Shown here piece after piece: positions 1-7,090 of a DNA stretch of 37,059 bases (the first letter of the stretch is position 1; each line of letters begins with the position of its first letter). Made by a program: the position numbers and the translations under genes. The notes beneath the pieces were generated by a model. It saw nothing but the letters and a program-made list of their open reading frames with translations. It made no database searches and had not been told where the DNA came from. The DNA is taken from positions 1-37,059 of IMG/VR virus record IMGVR_UViG_3300040810_000553, one strand, 5' to 3'. Source of the stretch: a virus.

Positions 1-2
1 CA

Positions 3-323
3 ATACTCTATAACTATGTTAACCAAATGACCAAGCAAGGTAAGTTAGACCAACTCAGGACAGGATTTTATGATTGGCTAAAAACCAGCAAGGTCAGCCA
101 AGGACAGCAAGCAAAACTGATGGCAGGAGACGACAAAGGTTTAGATGCTATATTGGATCTTGTGGTAAAGATTCAAACTATTAAAAATAATTTAATTGAC
201 CAATTAGACAATGCAGGCAGTGATGTTACAGCAACTACAAAAGGTCAACAAGGCGGTGAAGGATATGTTGCTACTAGAGATAAAATCAAACTAGTGCCAC
301 GTCATCGTTGGACTCCAAATTAA
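3..323 (+). CDS. Hypothetical phage protein, 5' end outside window
   Basis: The reading frame is open to the left edge with no stop, and the first internal ATG is at base 27, so the gene probably begins before the window. About 106 residues are visible. The protein is hydrophilic and mixed charged, with a helical middle (residues reading LDAILDLVVKIQTIKNNLI) and a low-complexity Gly/Gln stretch followed by a basic C terminus. It sits just upstream of a run of virion-type genes. I do not recognise a family. Starting at the internal ATG is possible, but no Shine-Dalgarno sequence precedes it. Confidence 0.6.
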   Translation: MLYNYVNQMTKQGKLDQLRTGFYDWLKTSKVSQGQQAKLMAGDDKGLDAILDLVVKIQTIKNNLIDQLDNAGSDVTATTKGQQGGEGYVATRDKIKLVPRHRWTPN

Positions 324-331
324 GGTAAATA
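324..331 (+). promoter_or_regulatory. Variant late promoter box GGTAAATA, 5 nt before ATG
   Basis: GGTAAATA followed by ctagt and then the ATG of the next gene. It matches the T4 late box TATAAATA at the last six positions. The 5-nt spacing to ATG is the same as at five other genes here, and no Shine-Dalgarno sequence lies between box and ATG. The box also covers the stop region of the upstream gene. Confidence 0.5.
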
Positions 332-336
332 CTAGT

Positions 337-1167
337 ATGGAAAAGTATACAGCAAAACAATGGGCAGAGATTGAAGGCGGTCACACTATGAGTGAAGATA
401 AAAAGTCACAGTATGGATTTATTAGTGATCTCAATGAAAGTCGTTTGTTTAGAACCAAGCAACGTGTAGAAGGCAGTAGCAGTAGAGATATGGCTGATCT
501 TGCATTTATGAACATGCTTAGTTTGTATATTATGAGTCATGATTATGATATGGCTCCTGCTGCAAAAGAATATGCTCAGCGCACAATGAAATACGGCAAT
601 AATTTTAACTATCAACAAGGCGGCACTGATTTACACGTAGCACTTGCAAGTCTTAAAAATGGAATGAGCGATGCTGGTGCAAAAAATCAAATGCAAAATA
701 CTAAATTTAATTTACCAGAAATGCAAATAAGACAGTTCTTAAACAACATGAAACAGGGCAGGACTATATCAAGTCCCGAGACTTTCTTTATGAGATTGGA
801 AAGAGGTCTAGACATTCAAAACAGCAACTACAGAAGCATTAGACGATTAGCACAAAATTGGCCTAGACTCAATAACATGCAAAAAAGTTTGGTTATAACA
901 AGAATGAATCAATACTTTAGAAATAAAGCACTGAGAAGTGAACTGTACAGTTACATCAGAGACATTGGACGTACACAGGGTCTAATGATTAAAAATGCAG
1001 GTAATGCAGAAGCACCACGTATGCGTGGCAGTGACACATTAGCAAAAATAGCAGGTGCAACAGCAGCAATAGCTGGAGGTTATGCACTGGGCAGAGGTAT
1101 GATGAAAGGCGCTGTAGGAGATGTGTCTAGTGGACAAAAAACTATATACAAGTCCACTGACAGATGA
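337..1167 (+). CDS. Conserved-type phage protein, probable virion or morphogenesis role
   Basis: A 276-residue protein that is Met-, Asn- and Arg-rich and mostly helical. The C-terminal part (about residues 236-255) is a short hydrophobic Ala/Gly segment (KIAGATAAIAGGYALGRG) that could insert in or contact a membrane. No catalytic motif was seen. Its ATG lies 5 nt after a GGTAAATA box with no Shine-Dalgarno sequence, which suggests late, possibly leaderless expression. Its stop overlaps the next ATG. Position among small structural-type genes suggests a virion-associated protein, but this is inference. Confidence 0.7.
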   Translation: MEKYTAKQWAEIEGGHTMSEDKKSQYGFISDLNESRLFRTKQRVEGSSSRDMADLAFMNMLSLYIMSHDYDMAPAAKEYAQRTMKYGNNFNYQQGGTDLHVALASLKNGMSDAGAKNQMQNTKFNLPEMQIRQFLNNMKQGRTISSPETFFMRLERGLDIQNSNYRSIRRLAQNWPRLNNMQKSLVITRMNQYFRNKALRSELYSYIRDIGRTQGLMIKNAGNAEAPRMRGSDTLAKIAGATAAIAGGYALGRGMMKGAVGDVSSGQKTIYKSTDR

Positions 1168-1577
1168 ACTATACTGCCTTTAGTTTGGTTGACATAACAC
1201 AAACAGATGTAAATCGTAACAACAATTTACAATTTAATCAACAACAGAATCTAAACACACTAGTACAAAGTATAGGACTACGCAGTCAGCCAATTAACAC
1301 CAAGGTGAAGGTATTAATGGCACAAGATGTAGTTGATTATGGCTTTGGAAAACAGTATCAAGGACTACATACTGTATGGAGATTAGACTTTAGTATAGAG
1401 CATAACAATGTCTTCTATAATAACGGCGATAAATTCTATTATTTGAAAAACGACTGTGACGGAGTTGCTATATATACCGGATTAGAAGAAACAGCAGAGA
1501 TCAAAACCAAAACATTTGAAACATTAGATAACAAACTAGTAAACATGTACTTTAAATTTAACCAGGATGTATTATAA
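1164..1577 (+). CDS. Hypothetical phage protein, likely structural
   Basis: A 137-residue acidic/polar protein whose ATG overlaps the previous stop (ATGA), implying translational coupling. It is Asn/Gln-rich at the N terminus and predicted beta-rich from about residue 45 on (alternating hydrophobic and aromatic residues such as YQGLHTVWRLDFSI). I do not recognise the family. The location among late genes fits a virion or assembly component. Confidence 0.65.
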   Translation: MNYTAFSLVDITQTDVNRNNNLQFNQQQNLNTLVQSIGLRSQPINTKVKVLMAQDVVDYGFGKQYQGLHTVWRLDFSIEHNNVFYNNGDKFYYLKNDCDGVAIYTGLEETAEIKTKTFETLDNKLVNMYFKFNQDVL

Positions 1578-1665
1578 ATACACTGTAGGCAAAAAACTTA
1601 GGCTCAATAAACAGGCAAATAAAATACTAACTGAACGTCTTACCGAGAAGATGAAAGAATTGTAA
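1567..1665 (+). CDS. Possible small basic protein (32 aa)
   Basis: A short ORF overlapping the end of the previous gene by 11 nt. It is strongly charged (starts MYYKYTVGKKLRLNK and ends TEKMKEL), with a predicted C-terminal helix. It fills the otherwise empty space between two genes, which supports a real gene in such a dense genome. The start has only a weak Shine-Dalgarno sequence (AGGA just before ATG). A late box (TATAAATA) lies inside its first codons, so the stretch could instead just be a promoter and leader. Confidence 0.35.
   Translation: MYYKYTVGKKLRLNKQANKILTERLTEKMKEL
1573..1580 (+). promoter_or_regulatory. T4-type late promoter box TATAAATA
   Basis: Perfect T4 late consensus overlapping the stop codon of the upstream gene. 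The predicted start would be about 6 nt downstream, giving an approximately 85-nt leader to the XhlA-like gene. Confidence 0.55.
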
Positions 1666-1670
1666 AATTT

Positions 1671-1925
1671 ATGTCAAATGGAACTACTACGCTAGAGCGT
1701 ACAAATTTAGAAGCCCATGTGGATCTTTGTGCAGAAAGGTACAAAGGATTGGAAACACGACTGGATAACGTCGAAAAAGCAGTTAAGGATCTCCATATGG
1801 AGATGAGACGCATGCATGATGAGAATATAAAAAATCATCAGTCAACTAATAAAATAATGCTCGGTGCCGCCGCAACCGTAACAGCAGGTATACTGTCCAC
1901 CATCATTGTATTATTGATGAATTAA
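1671..1925 (+). CDS. XhlA-like coiled-coil protein with C-terminal membrane anchor
   Basis: An 84-residue protein. Residues 8-55 form a heptad-type coiled coil (ERYKGLETRLDNVEKAVKDL, then MRRMHDEN), followed by one C-terminal membrane segment (about 62-83, rich in A, T, I, L and V). This layout matches the haemolysin XhlA family, small phage membrane proteins often linked to holin function. The sequence supports the architecture; a role in lysis is inference. The endolysin-type genes are about 15 kb and 30 kb away, not adjacent, so a virion or membrane-tether role is also possible. Confidence 0.6.
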   Translation: MSNGTTTLERTNLEAHVDLCAERYKGLETRLDNVEKAVKDLHMEMRRMHDENIKNHQSTNKIMLGAAATVTAGILSTIIVLLMN

Positions 1926-1932
1926 ACTTCCG

Positions 1933-1940
1933 TATAAATA
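1933..1940 (+). promoter_or_regulatory. Late promoter box TATAAATA, 5 nt before ATG
   Basis: Perfect late box followed by cacat and ATG. With T4 geometry (box at about -13 to -6) the first transcribed base would be the A of the ATG, giving a leaderless mRNA. No Shine-Dalgarno sequence is present upstream of this ATG. Confidence 0.65.
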
Positions 1941-1945
1941 CACAT

Positions 1946-2239
1946 ATGAACTTAAATGAATTAGATATCAGTAATGTGGTTGAAGCACAACTAGTATGGG
2001 CTCGTAAAGGTCGTAACTTGGTACGCAAGTATCGTTGCACTGTGGGTCAAAGAGCAGGCCGTTTGGTTAGTAAACCAGGTCAATGCGGTGCTCCCATTGA
2101 TATTAAAAAACGTTTAACACTGAAAAAAACCAAAAGTCGCATGGGCAAACGTATGGCACGTAAAGCACAGCGTACTAAAAAGTTTAATCCAGCAAGTAGA
2201 GCACTGAAAAGATTAAACAAGCCAGCGAGGAGACGCTAA
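1946..2239 (+). CDS. Small, very basic phage protein, possible nucleic-acid binder
   Basis: A 97-residue protein that is extremely Lys/Arg-rich. The C-terminal half (KKTKSRMGKRMARKAQRTKK and onward to RRR) is almost all basic. The middle holds two cysteines spaced like a small metal site (YRCTVGQRAG then KPGQCGAP). It could bind DNA inside the capsid or act in RNA binding. The N terminus (MNLNELDISNVVEA) loosely resembles a capsid-targeting peptide. Its start lies exactly 5 nt after a perfect late box with no Shine-Dalgarno sequence. Its stop overlaps the next ATG (TAATG). The family was not identified. Confidence 0.7.
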   Translation: MNLNELDISNVVEAQLVWARKGRNLVRKYRCTVGQRAGRLVSKPGQCGAPIDIKKRLTLKKTKSRMGKRMARKAQRTKKFNPASRALKRLNKPARRR

Positions 2240-2496
2240 TGAAGATTATGGACATTATATCTGAGAGCCCAGCAGGGTACGGAATGCAAAAAGGTATTGC
2301 AATGAATAGAAAAGTCAATGCAACAAACATTAACCAAACCAAACGTGCCAACAATAAAAATGCTGATGCAAACAGAGAACTTAACATAGCCAACAAAGCA
2401 TTAACTAGACGTGCTAGCAGACTGAGCAAGAAAATGGCAACAGGTATGCCTCAGAGAATACTTAATCCACAACCAGCACAGGACACACAGCAATGA
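2239..2496 (+). CDS. Small basic protein with capsid-targeting-like N terminus
   Basis: An 85-residue basic, Asn/Ala-rich helical protein. The first residues MKIMDIISE followed by SPAG resemble T4 capsid-targeting sequences (MKTYQEFIAE followed by A), which the prohead protease cuts after an (I/L)xE motif. Together with the strong basic charge this suggests an internal protein packaged with DNA. Translation is coupled to the upstream basic gene by TAATG, and its end overlaps the next start. The packaging role is inference from the N terminus. Confidence 0.65.
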   Translation: MKIMDIISESPAGYGMQKGIAMNRKVNATNINQTKRANNKNADANRELNIANKALTRRASRLSKKMATGMPQRILNPQPAQDTQQ

Positions 2497-2717
2497 AGAC
2501 TATGGTAACCAAAGGCGGTATTACTGTTTGGCTCAGCAGTAGAGAAAATCAGTTTATACAAGAACACTTCAGTGAAGACAAACTATTAGAAAAACAAAAT
2601 TTAAATGAACGTGATTGTTATATTGCACAATCACTAGTAGCCAAAGGTGTACTAGACAAAGACATCAATAACAAACAAGTAGCATACAAACTTAACACTA
2701 ACAAAATGGCGAAATGA
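2493..2717 (+). CDS. Hypothetical phage protein (74 aa)
   Basis: A small hydrophilic protein whose ATG overlaps the previous stop (ATGA). It has a beta-like start (TKGGITVWLSSRENQFI) and a charged helical C terminus. No motif was recognised. It belongs to the tightly coupled late gene run of this region. Confidence 0.6.
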   Translation: MKTMVTKGGITVWLSSRENQFIQEHFSEDKLLEKQNLNERDCYIAQSLVAKGVLDKDINNKQVAYKLNTNKMAK

Positions 2718-2718
2718 T

Positions 2719-3201
2719 ATGGATCAAACTACCAAAAATATGTATGATATTCTCAACAAACTCAACAGTTTGGACAGTACTAGTAAAATAGTAGCTGAAC
2801 GTGCTGAAAGTGATGTTGAATTAGAAATGGCAATCACACAAAAAGTAACAGAAACTAGTGTTAGTGTACAAAATTATAGAATTGATATTGTATTACAAGA
2901 ATTTGCAGGTAAACAAAAACGTTTTTATAATGTAGTAGATGGCGATAAAATTATACACAGAGAATTAGGTTTATTTGAAACTGCTATGGGCATTGTAAAA
3001 AATCTAATGCTGGGTAAAAGCAGTAGGGTACAAGAATTAGTAACACACGACAACAGTTACATGGATAATCTATACGAAGTTTACATGCACAATACTAGAA
3101 TTAAACGTGGTACAGTTAACGAAGACGTTGCAGTTGCCAAGCTGAGCAAAGCAAAAAGTAAAGTTGCTGAAGCAAAATCAAAAATATTAAAAAGACTATA
3201 A
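2719..3201 (+). CDS. Hypothetical phage protein, likely virion-associated
   Basis: A 160-residue protein starting 1 nt after the previous stop. The first 30 residues are helical (MYDILNKLNSLDSTSKIVAE), the centre is a beta-rich domain (VQNYRIDIVLQEFAGKQKRF), and the C terminus is a Lys/Ala-rich coiled coil (AVAKLSKAKSKVAEAKSKI). Such an Ala/Lys tail is common in phage scaffolding or DNA-associated proteins. The family was not identified with certainty. A late promoter box overlaps its stop and serves the next gene. Confidence 0.65.
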   Translation: MDQTTKNMYDILNKLNSLDSTSKIVAERAESDVELEMAITQKVTETSVSVQNYRIDIVLQEFAGKQKRFYNVVDGDKIIHRELGLFETAMGIVKNLMLGKSSRVQELVTHDNSYMDNLYEVYMHNTRIKRGTVNEDVAVAKLSKAKSKVAEAKSKILKRL

Positions 3202-3204
3202 ATA
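3197..3204 (+). promoter_or_regulatory. T4-type late promoter box TATAAATA
   Basis: Perfect late consensus at the stop of the upstream gene. The predicted start near base 3210 leaves a roughly 20-nt leader that contains a normal Shine-Dalgarno sequence (AAGGAA) for the 352-residue protein, in contrast to the 5-nt-spaced boxes elsewhere. Confidence 0.65.
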
Positions 3205-3229
3205 CAATATAAGGAACGGGAATAATATT

Positions 3230-4288
3230 ATGTATCTAAACGATTTAAATAGCGCAAAACACAACGTGGAAAAGCTAAATCGTGTACTAGCAGATACTTT
3301 CAATCACGAGATTGATTTATCTGAGATGAGCACGAATGCATTAAAGCGTATGTTGTCAGCTACAACAGCAAAAATTGACACAATTAAAGAGAGTGATCTC
3401 AAGTATTGGGAAAATCCACAGTATAACAAACTTGGACTTATCCAACATCAACTTAACACATACATCAACGAAGTTGCTCCAACACGCAAAGACGGTAAAA
3501 GAATGAAGACCAAAGAAAGTGTTGTAATGGAAGACGAGCTAGACACAGCTGAAGTTCTTCTTGCTGCAAATGAACTAGTTGATGAACTACAAGGTATGGT
3601 AGAAGACATTGCAGAAATGCAAGTACAAAAACTAATGCCAATTGTAGACGCAATGAAAGAACAAATCAGCTTTGAAATTGCAGAGCAGTATAATTCATCA
3701 GCAGATGCTGCACTTGCCGCTCTACTAGATCAAATGAAAGCCGCAAAAGAAGCAATGGAAAATGCTACACTAGCAGCTCAAGGTAAACAACCAAATATGT
3801 CAGCTCCAACAGACATGGGTGCAGGTGATGCAGAAATGGACATGGATGTAGATGTAGACATGGGCGACGACTTTGAAGCAGATCCAGCAGCCGCAGGCGA
3901 TGATAATCCAGTGGGCAGAGAACTAAAAGGCGAAAGTGCTATCCATAGTATGGAGATGGGTGCGTTAGCTGAAAAAAAGTATATAGAGAGTAAAGACAGG
4001 CTCTTTAAAATGGTCGAGAGTGGCAAAATGACGCAAGAGCATTTTATTAATATTATCAATGAATTAGATTCAACTGGTATCCAAAAAATGCCAGGTAAGA
4101 TGACTCCGAAGCTGGCAAAATTTTTAGGATTAGACAAAGAAACACCTGATTCAGGTGGGACGCACCGCGCTCTTCCACAGGCCTCAGGTGGGACGCACCG
4201 CGCTCTTCCACAGGCCTCAGGTGATACAAGCGGATATGACGAAGTAAAGCCACAGCGCAGAAATCTTTCGGTTATGAGGGCAAAGTAA
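3230..4288 (+). CDS. Acidic helical phage protein, possible scaffold or virion component
   Basis: A 352-residue protein. Residues 1-85 are helical; 95-180 are a long helical region rich in Glu, Met and Ala (AMKEQISFEIAEQYNSSADA). Then comes a low-complexity acidic linker (MDMDVDVDMGDD) and a C-terminal domain including KMTQEHFINIINELD. Near the C terminus an 11-residue unit (SGGTHRALPQA) occurs twice in tandem, encoded by an exact 33-nt DNA repeat. The acidic, helical composition is like prohead core or scaffolding proteins, but I cannot assign it. It has its own late promoter and Shine-Dalgarno sequence, so it is probably abundant late in infection. Confidence 0.7.
   Translation: MYLNDLNSAKHNVEKLNRVLADTFNHEIDLSEMSTNALKRMLSATTAKIDTIKESDLKYWENPQYNKLGLIQHQLNTYINEVAPTRKDGKRMKTKESVVMEDELDTAEVLLAANELVDELQGMVEDIAEMQVQKLMPIVDAMKEQISFEIAEQYNSSADAALAALLDQMKAAKEAMENATLAAQGKQPNMSAPTDMGAGDAEMDMDVDVDMGDDFEADPAAAGDDNPVGRELKGESAIHSMEMGALAEKKYIESKDRLFKMVESGKMTQEHFINIINELDSTGIQKMPGKMTPKLAKFLGLDKETPDSGGTHRALPQASGGTHRALPQASGDTSGYDEVKPQRRNLSVMRAK
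4151..4223 (+). repeat. 33-nt in-frame tandem repeat, two copies plus 7 nt
   Basis: Two identical 33-nt copies (4151-4183 and 4184-4216), each starting TCAGGTGGGACGC, followed by a third partial copy TCAGGTG. The unit is 11 codons, so it preserves frame. It is clearly richer in G+C than the surrounding gene (CACCGCGC, CTTCCACAGGCC), which suggests recent duplication of a compositionally foreign segment. Confidence 0.95.
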
Positions 4289-4603
4289 ATGCTAATTAGC
4301 GAAGTTATAGTAGAGGATCAAAATAATATTTTGAATGACCTAGAAGAATTAATCACTAGGGCAAAAGCCAATGGCAAATTCAAAATACCAACAAACATGG
4401 TACTTGCTAAACTTCGTGCTATGGGTCATAGTATTAGTATTCAAGATCTACTAGACCTATTACCTACAATTACTAGTGTGGGAGCCAGCAATAAAAAAGA
4501 CATCTCACTGGATACAGCAATACCCCGTTCCAATGCTGAACCAGATAGTGATGTTGTTAGTAAGTTGGCTAAAAAGCAAATACAAAAGGATGATGAACTG
4601 TGA
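4289..4603 (+). CDS. Hypothetical protein with capsid-targeting-like N terminus
   Basis: A 104-residue protein directly abutting the upstream stop. It begins MLISEVIVE followed by D, resembling T4-type capsid-targeting peptides that end in (I/L)xE. The rest is helical (LNDLEELITRAKANGKFKI; LAKLRAMGHSISIQDLLDLL) with a charged tail. The KIP..VLAKLRAMGHSIS..DLL layout looks like a small helical binding module, but no family is assigned. It is probably a minor virion or internal protein. Confidence 0.6.
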   Translation: MLISEVIVEDQNNILNDLEELITRAKANGKFKIPTNMVLAKLRAMGHSISIQDLLDLLPTITSVGASNKKDISLDTAIPRSNAEPDSDVVSKLAKKQIQKDDEL

Positions 4604-5220
4604 CATATTACATTAACAAAACTGAAGCTAGGTCAATTGCGAGAGCAGATCTTACCATTTTCAATGAAACTCAGTCACTTATGAAACAGGTTATCACCGA
4701 TGCAGGCAATGGTTTGTATCAAACCACAGTTACAGATGCTACCACAATGACTGAAAGCACACCTACAATTACAATTACAGGTTCTGCAAGTGGTCCTACC
4801 ATCACAGGCACACCCACTGTTATTGTTGCAGGCAGTACAATTACATTAGGTACAACAGGTACAAACCTAAACAGTATTATTGCTGATATCAATGATGCAG
4901 CAGTGAGTGGTGTAGTAGCAAGCAAAAACGCCAGCAACAATCTTGTGCTAACATACACTGCACCTGCAAGTACAAGCTGGACTGTTACAGTTGGCTCTGG
5001 CACAGCTAATACATCACTAGGACTTACTGCACAAACTTATACAGCAACAAATCCAGACAGCGTAACATATTTTAATTGCTGGCAAGGAACCGCAACTGAT
5101 CGTGCAAAAACAGATCAAATGAATCAAGTTATAAAATATTTCCAAAACTTAGGATATACCATTGAGCGTCTTAAAAATACTTCTACAGGAAAGACACTTA
5201 AATGGGTCATTAGTTATTGA
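4600..5220 (+). CDS. Thr/Ser-rich structural protein, fibre- or decoration-like
   Basis: A 206-residue protein starting at a GTG that overlaps the upstream stop. The N-terminal 40 residues and C-terminal 45 residues are mixed alpha/beta. The centre (about 45-150) is low-complexity Thr/Ser/Ala beta sequence (TITITGSASGPTITGTPTVI), with an IADINDA..VVASKNASNNLVLTY pattern similar to repeats in phage surface and flagellin-related proteins. This suggests an exposed virion protein. A sigma70 promoter for the next gene overlaps its stop. Confidence 0.65.
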   Translation: MTYYINKTEARSIARADLTIFNETQSLMKQVITDAGNGLYQTTVTDATTMTESTPTITITGSASGPTITGTPTVIVAGSTITLGTTGTNLNSIIADINDAAVSGVVASKNASNNLVLTYTAPASTSWTVTVGSGTANTSLGLTAQTYTATNPDSVTYFNCWQGTATDRAKTDQMNQVIKYFQNLGYTIERLKNTSTGKTLKWVISY

Positions 5221-5245
5221 CAATCACTAAGGTTAGTGCTACATT
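5217..5245 (+). promoter_or_regulatory. Sigma70 promoter with palindromic spacer
   Basis: TTGACA (5217-5222), a 17-nt spacer, then TACATT (5240-5245). The spacer holds CACTAA-GG-TTAGTG (5226-5239), an inverted repeat that could be an operator. The ATG of the exonuclease is only 6 nt after the -10 box, so the transcript may start at or next to the start codon. Confidence 0.6.
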
Positions 5246-5251
5246 AACTAT

Positions 5252-5917
5252 ATGTTAAACATCACTTCACCCTACCCGTATAAAGAATTTAAACGAAAAA
5301 GTGTAAACGGTAAGCGTTTATACGAAAATCCTTATGGCGAACCTGTGCCTAGTGTAACAACTATTCTCAGCAAGACCAAGGACATGACACACTTAAATGC
5401 TTGGAAAAAGCGTGTAGGTGAAAAGAAAGCACAAGAGATTGTAACTGAAGCCGCTAGTGTCGGTACAGTTATGCATGAAATATTAGAAGCATGGAGTCTC
5501 AATCAAGAGTACACAGGCAAGAACTTGCTACAAGCTAAGATGATGGCAGAGACCGTTATTAAAAACGTTGAAGCTGACATTGACGAAGTTTGGGGCAGTG
5601 AGGTAAACTTGTGTTATCCAGGTTTGTATGCTGGCACTACTGATCTAGTGGGCGTGTATAAAGGACGTCCAACTATTATGGACTTCAAACAAACCAACAA
5701 GCCCAAGAAGCGTGAGTGGATTGATGATTACTTTATGCAAGCGGCGGCTTATGGTATGGCACACAACGAAGTGTTTGAAACTAAGATTGAACATGCGGCC
5801 ATCTTTATGTGTAGTAGAGATTGTGATTGGCAACTATGGGAAGTAGGGCCAGAGGAATTTAAACAATGGGAAGAAAAATGGGCAAACAGGGTAGCAGAGT
5901 TCTACAACTTGTCATAA
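5252..5917 (+). CDS. PD-(D/E)XK (RecB/Cas4-type) exonuclease
   Basis: A 221-residue nuclease of the RecB-like PD-(D/E)XK superfamily. Visible motifs: the conserved His in GTVMHEILEAW (about residue 75), an acidic residue in AGTTDLVGVYKG (about 130), the core D-F-K of TIMDFKQ (about 144-146) and the RecB motif QAAAYG (about 163). Such proteins are common in marine tailed phages and degrade or process DNA ends during recombination, or break down host DNA. It is preceded by a strong sigma70 promoter, consistent with early expression inside an otherwise late-type region. The specific substrate cannot be told from sequence. Confidence 0.85.
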   Translation: MLNITSPYPYKEFKRKSVNGKRLYENPYGEPVPSVTTILSKTKDMTHLNAWKKRVGEKKAQEIVTEAASVGTVMHEILEAWSLNQEYTGKNLLQAKMMAETVIKNVEADIDEVWGSEVNLCYPGLYAGTTDLVGVYKGRPTIMDFKQTNKPKKREWIDDYFMQAAAYGMAHNEVFETKIEHAAIFMCSRDCDWQLWEVGPEEFKQWEEKWANRVAEFYNLS

Positions 5918-5920
5918 ATA
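5913..5920 (+). promoter_or_regulatory. Late promoter box CATAAATA
   Basis: Near-perfect late box across the stop of the exonuclease gene. The 18 nt to the next ATG include a clear Shine-Dalgarno sequence (CAGGAG), so this is a conventional leader. Confidence 0.55.
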
Positions 5921-5938
5921 CTGTATCAGGAGCACAAG

Positions 5939-6598
5939 ATGGCAGATACAAGAACTAGTAAAATTCAAGTAAGGCAGGGCAATTTTGCAGACTTGCCAGT
6001 ATTAGATCCAGGCGAGATTGGATACGCTAAAGACCAAAGACGTTTGTTTATTGGCAACGACACTGCAAACATTGGTACAGGTAATGGTGTACTAACACAG
6101 TTTACAGTGCCTATCACATTGAGCAAACCTAATATTATTACTGTATTTGCAGCTGGCACCGCTGTTGCTGCCGCAGATTATACACTGCAAGGCACAACAC
6201 TCACATTTGCAAGTGCTCCAACTGGTGCAATTACTGTAAGTTTTAACAGTGAAATTGGTATTGTCACTGATTCTACAATACCAAGTGCAATTGAACTGCC
6301 TGCCGCAGGATCAACAGCTGATACTGGATTCAGTGTAGACACAACATTGTACAATATTGTAGTTATGGACTACACATTAGAAAGCACAAGCGGTGTAAGA
6401 GTCGGACGGTTGCGTTTTGCTACTGATACTAGTGCGTCAACAAGTACAATAGATGATCAATTTACACAAACTGCTGCAGTTGGCATAGTGTTTAATGTTG
6501 ACATTGCAACTGCAAATACTATGAAACTACAATACACAGATAGCGACAACAAAATTAGCAAATTCAAGTATACATATCAACTTTGGAACAGCAATTAA
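5939..6598 (+). CDS. Tail-fibre-like structural protein with adhesin N-terminal motif
   Basis: A 219-residue protein. Residues 1-45 (SKIQVRQGNFADLPVLDPGE then IGYAKDQRRLFIGN) match the short repeat found at the N terminus of many phage receptor-binding and fibre proteins (major tropism determinant or hyaluronidase type). The rest is beta-rich with TLTFASAPTGAITVSFNSE and a C-terminal beta domain. It is a probable late virion protein made from its own late promoter. Its 3' end overlaps the next ORF. Confidence 0.75.
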   Translation: MADTRTSKIQVRQGNFADLPVLDPGEIGYAKDQRRLFIGNDTANIGTGNGVLTQFTVPITLSKPNIITVFAAGTAVAAADYTLQGTTLTFASAPTGAITVSFNSEIGIVTDSTIPSAIELPAAGSTADTGFSVDTTLYNIVVMDYTLESTSGVRVGRLRFATDTSASTSTIDDQFTQTAAVGIVFNVDIATANTMKLQYTDSDNKISKFKYTYQLWNSN

Positions 6599-7041
6599 TA
6601 CACACAGCTTGGTTTGAAGCTCCTAGCACTCGGCTGAGTAAATGGCGAATATTTAGACAAGCATTAAACACACACAACACATATGATGTCTGTGAAACGG
6701 TTGTTCAGTGGTGGAAGATGGCACCAATTAGCAGTTGGACTATTGATCCAGTTAACAGTAGCACATGGCCCACGCCTTGGGAAATGTTGCACAGCGGAGA
6801 TTTTTGTGACAACAGCCTAGCACTAGGTATGAGTTACACTATCTATTATGCAAACGAAACGATACCCAACGAACTGTTGTACATCGTTGATAGAAAAAAA
6901 AGTATACAAAGATTATGTGTGCATATTGACAATAAGTATCTGCTTAACTTCGAACACGGAGCGATAAGTAAATTACCAACCAAGGATATGGCAATAACTT
7001 ATCAAAAGAAAATTGCAGATGTGATAAAACACAACACATAA
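6583..7041 (+). CDS. Hypothetical phage protein (152 aa)
   Basis: A Trp-rich protein (WKMAPISSWTIDPVNSSTWP; WPTPWEMLHSGDFCDNS) starting at a TTG within the last codons of the fibre-like gene. No earlier good start is visible, and no membrane segment or recognised active site. The high Trp/Tyr content and position before nrdA suggest a conserved phage protein, possibly baseplate-related, but this is not shown. Confidence 0.6.
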   Translation: MEQQLIHTAWFEAPSTRLSKWRIFRQALNTHNTYDVCETVVQWWKMAPISSWTIDPVNSSTWPTPWEMLHSGDFCDNSLALGMSYTIYYANETIPNELLYIVDRKKSIQRLCVHIDNKYLLNFEHGAISKLPTKDMAITYQKKIADVIKHNT

Positions 7042-7090
7042 CCGATATTGACAGAACAATAAGTACAAGATAGACAAAGGAAAAACAACG

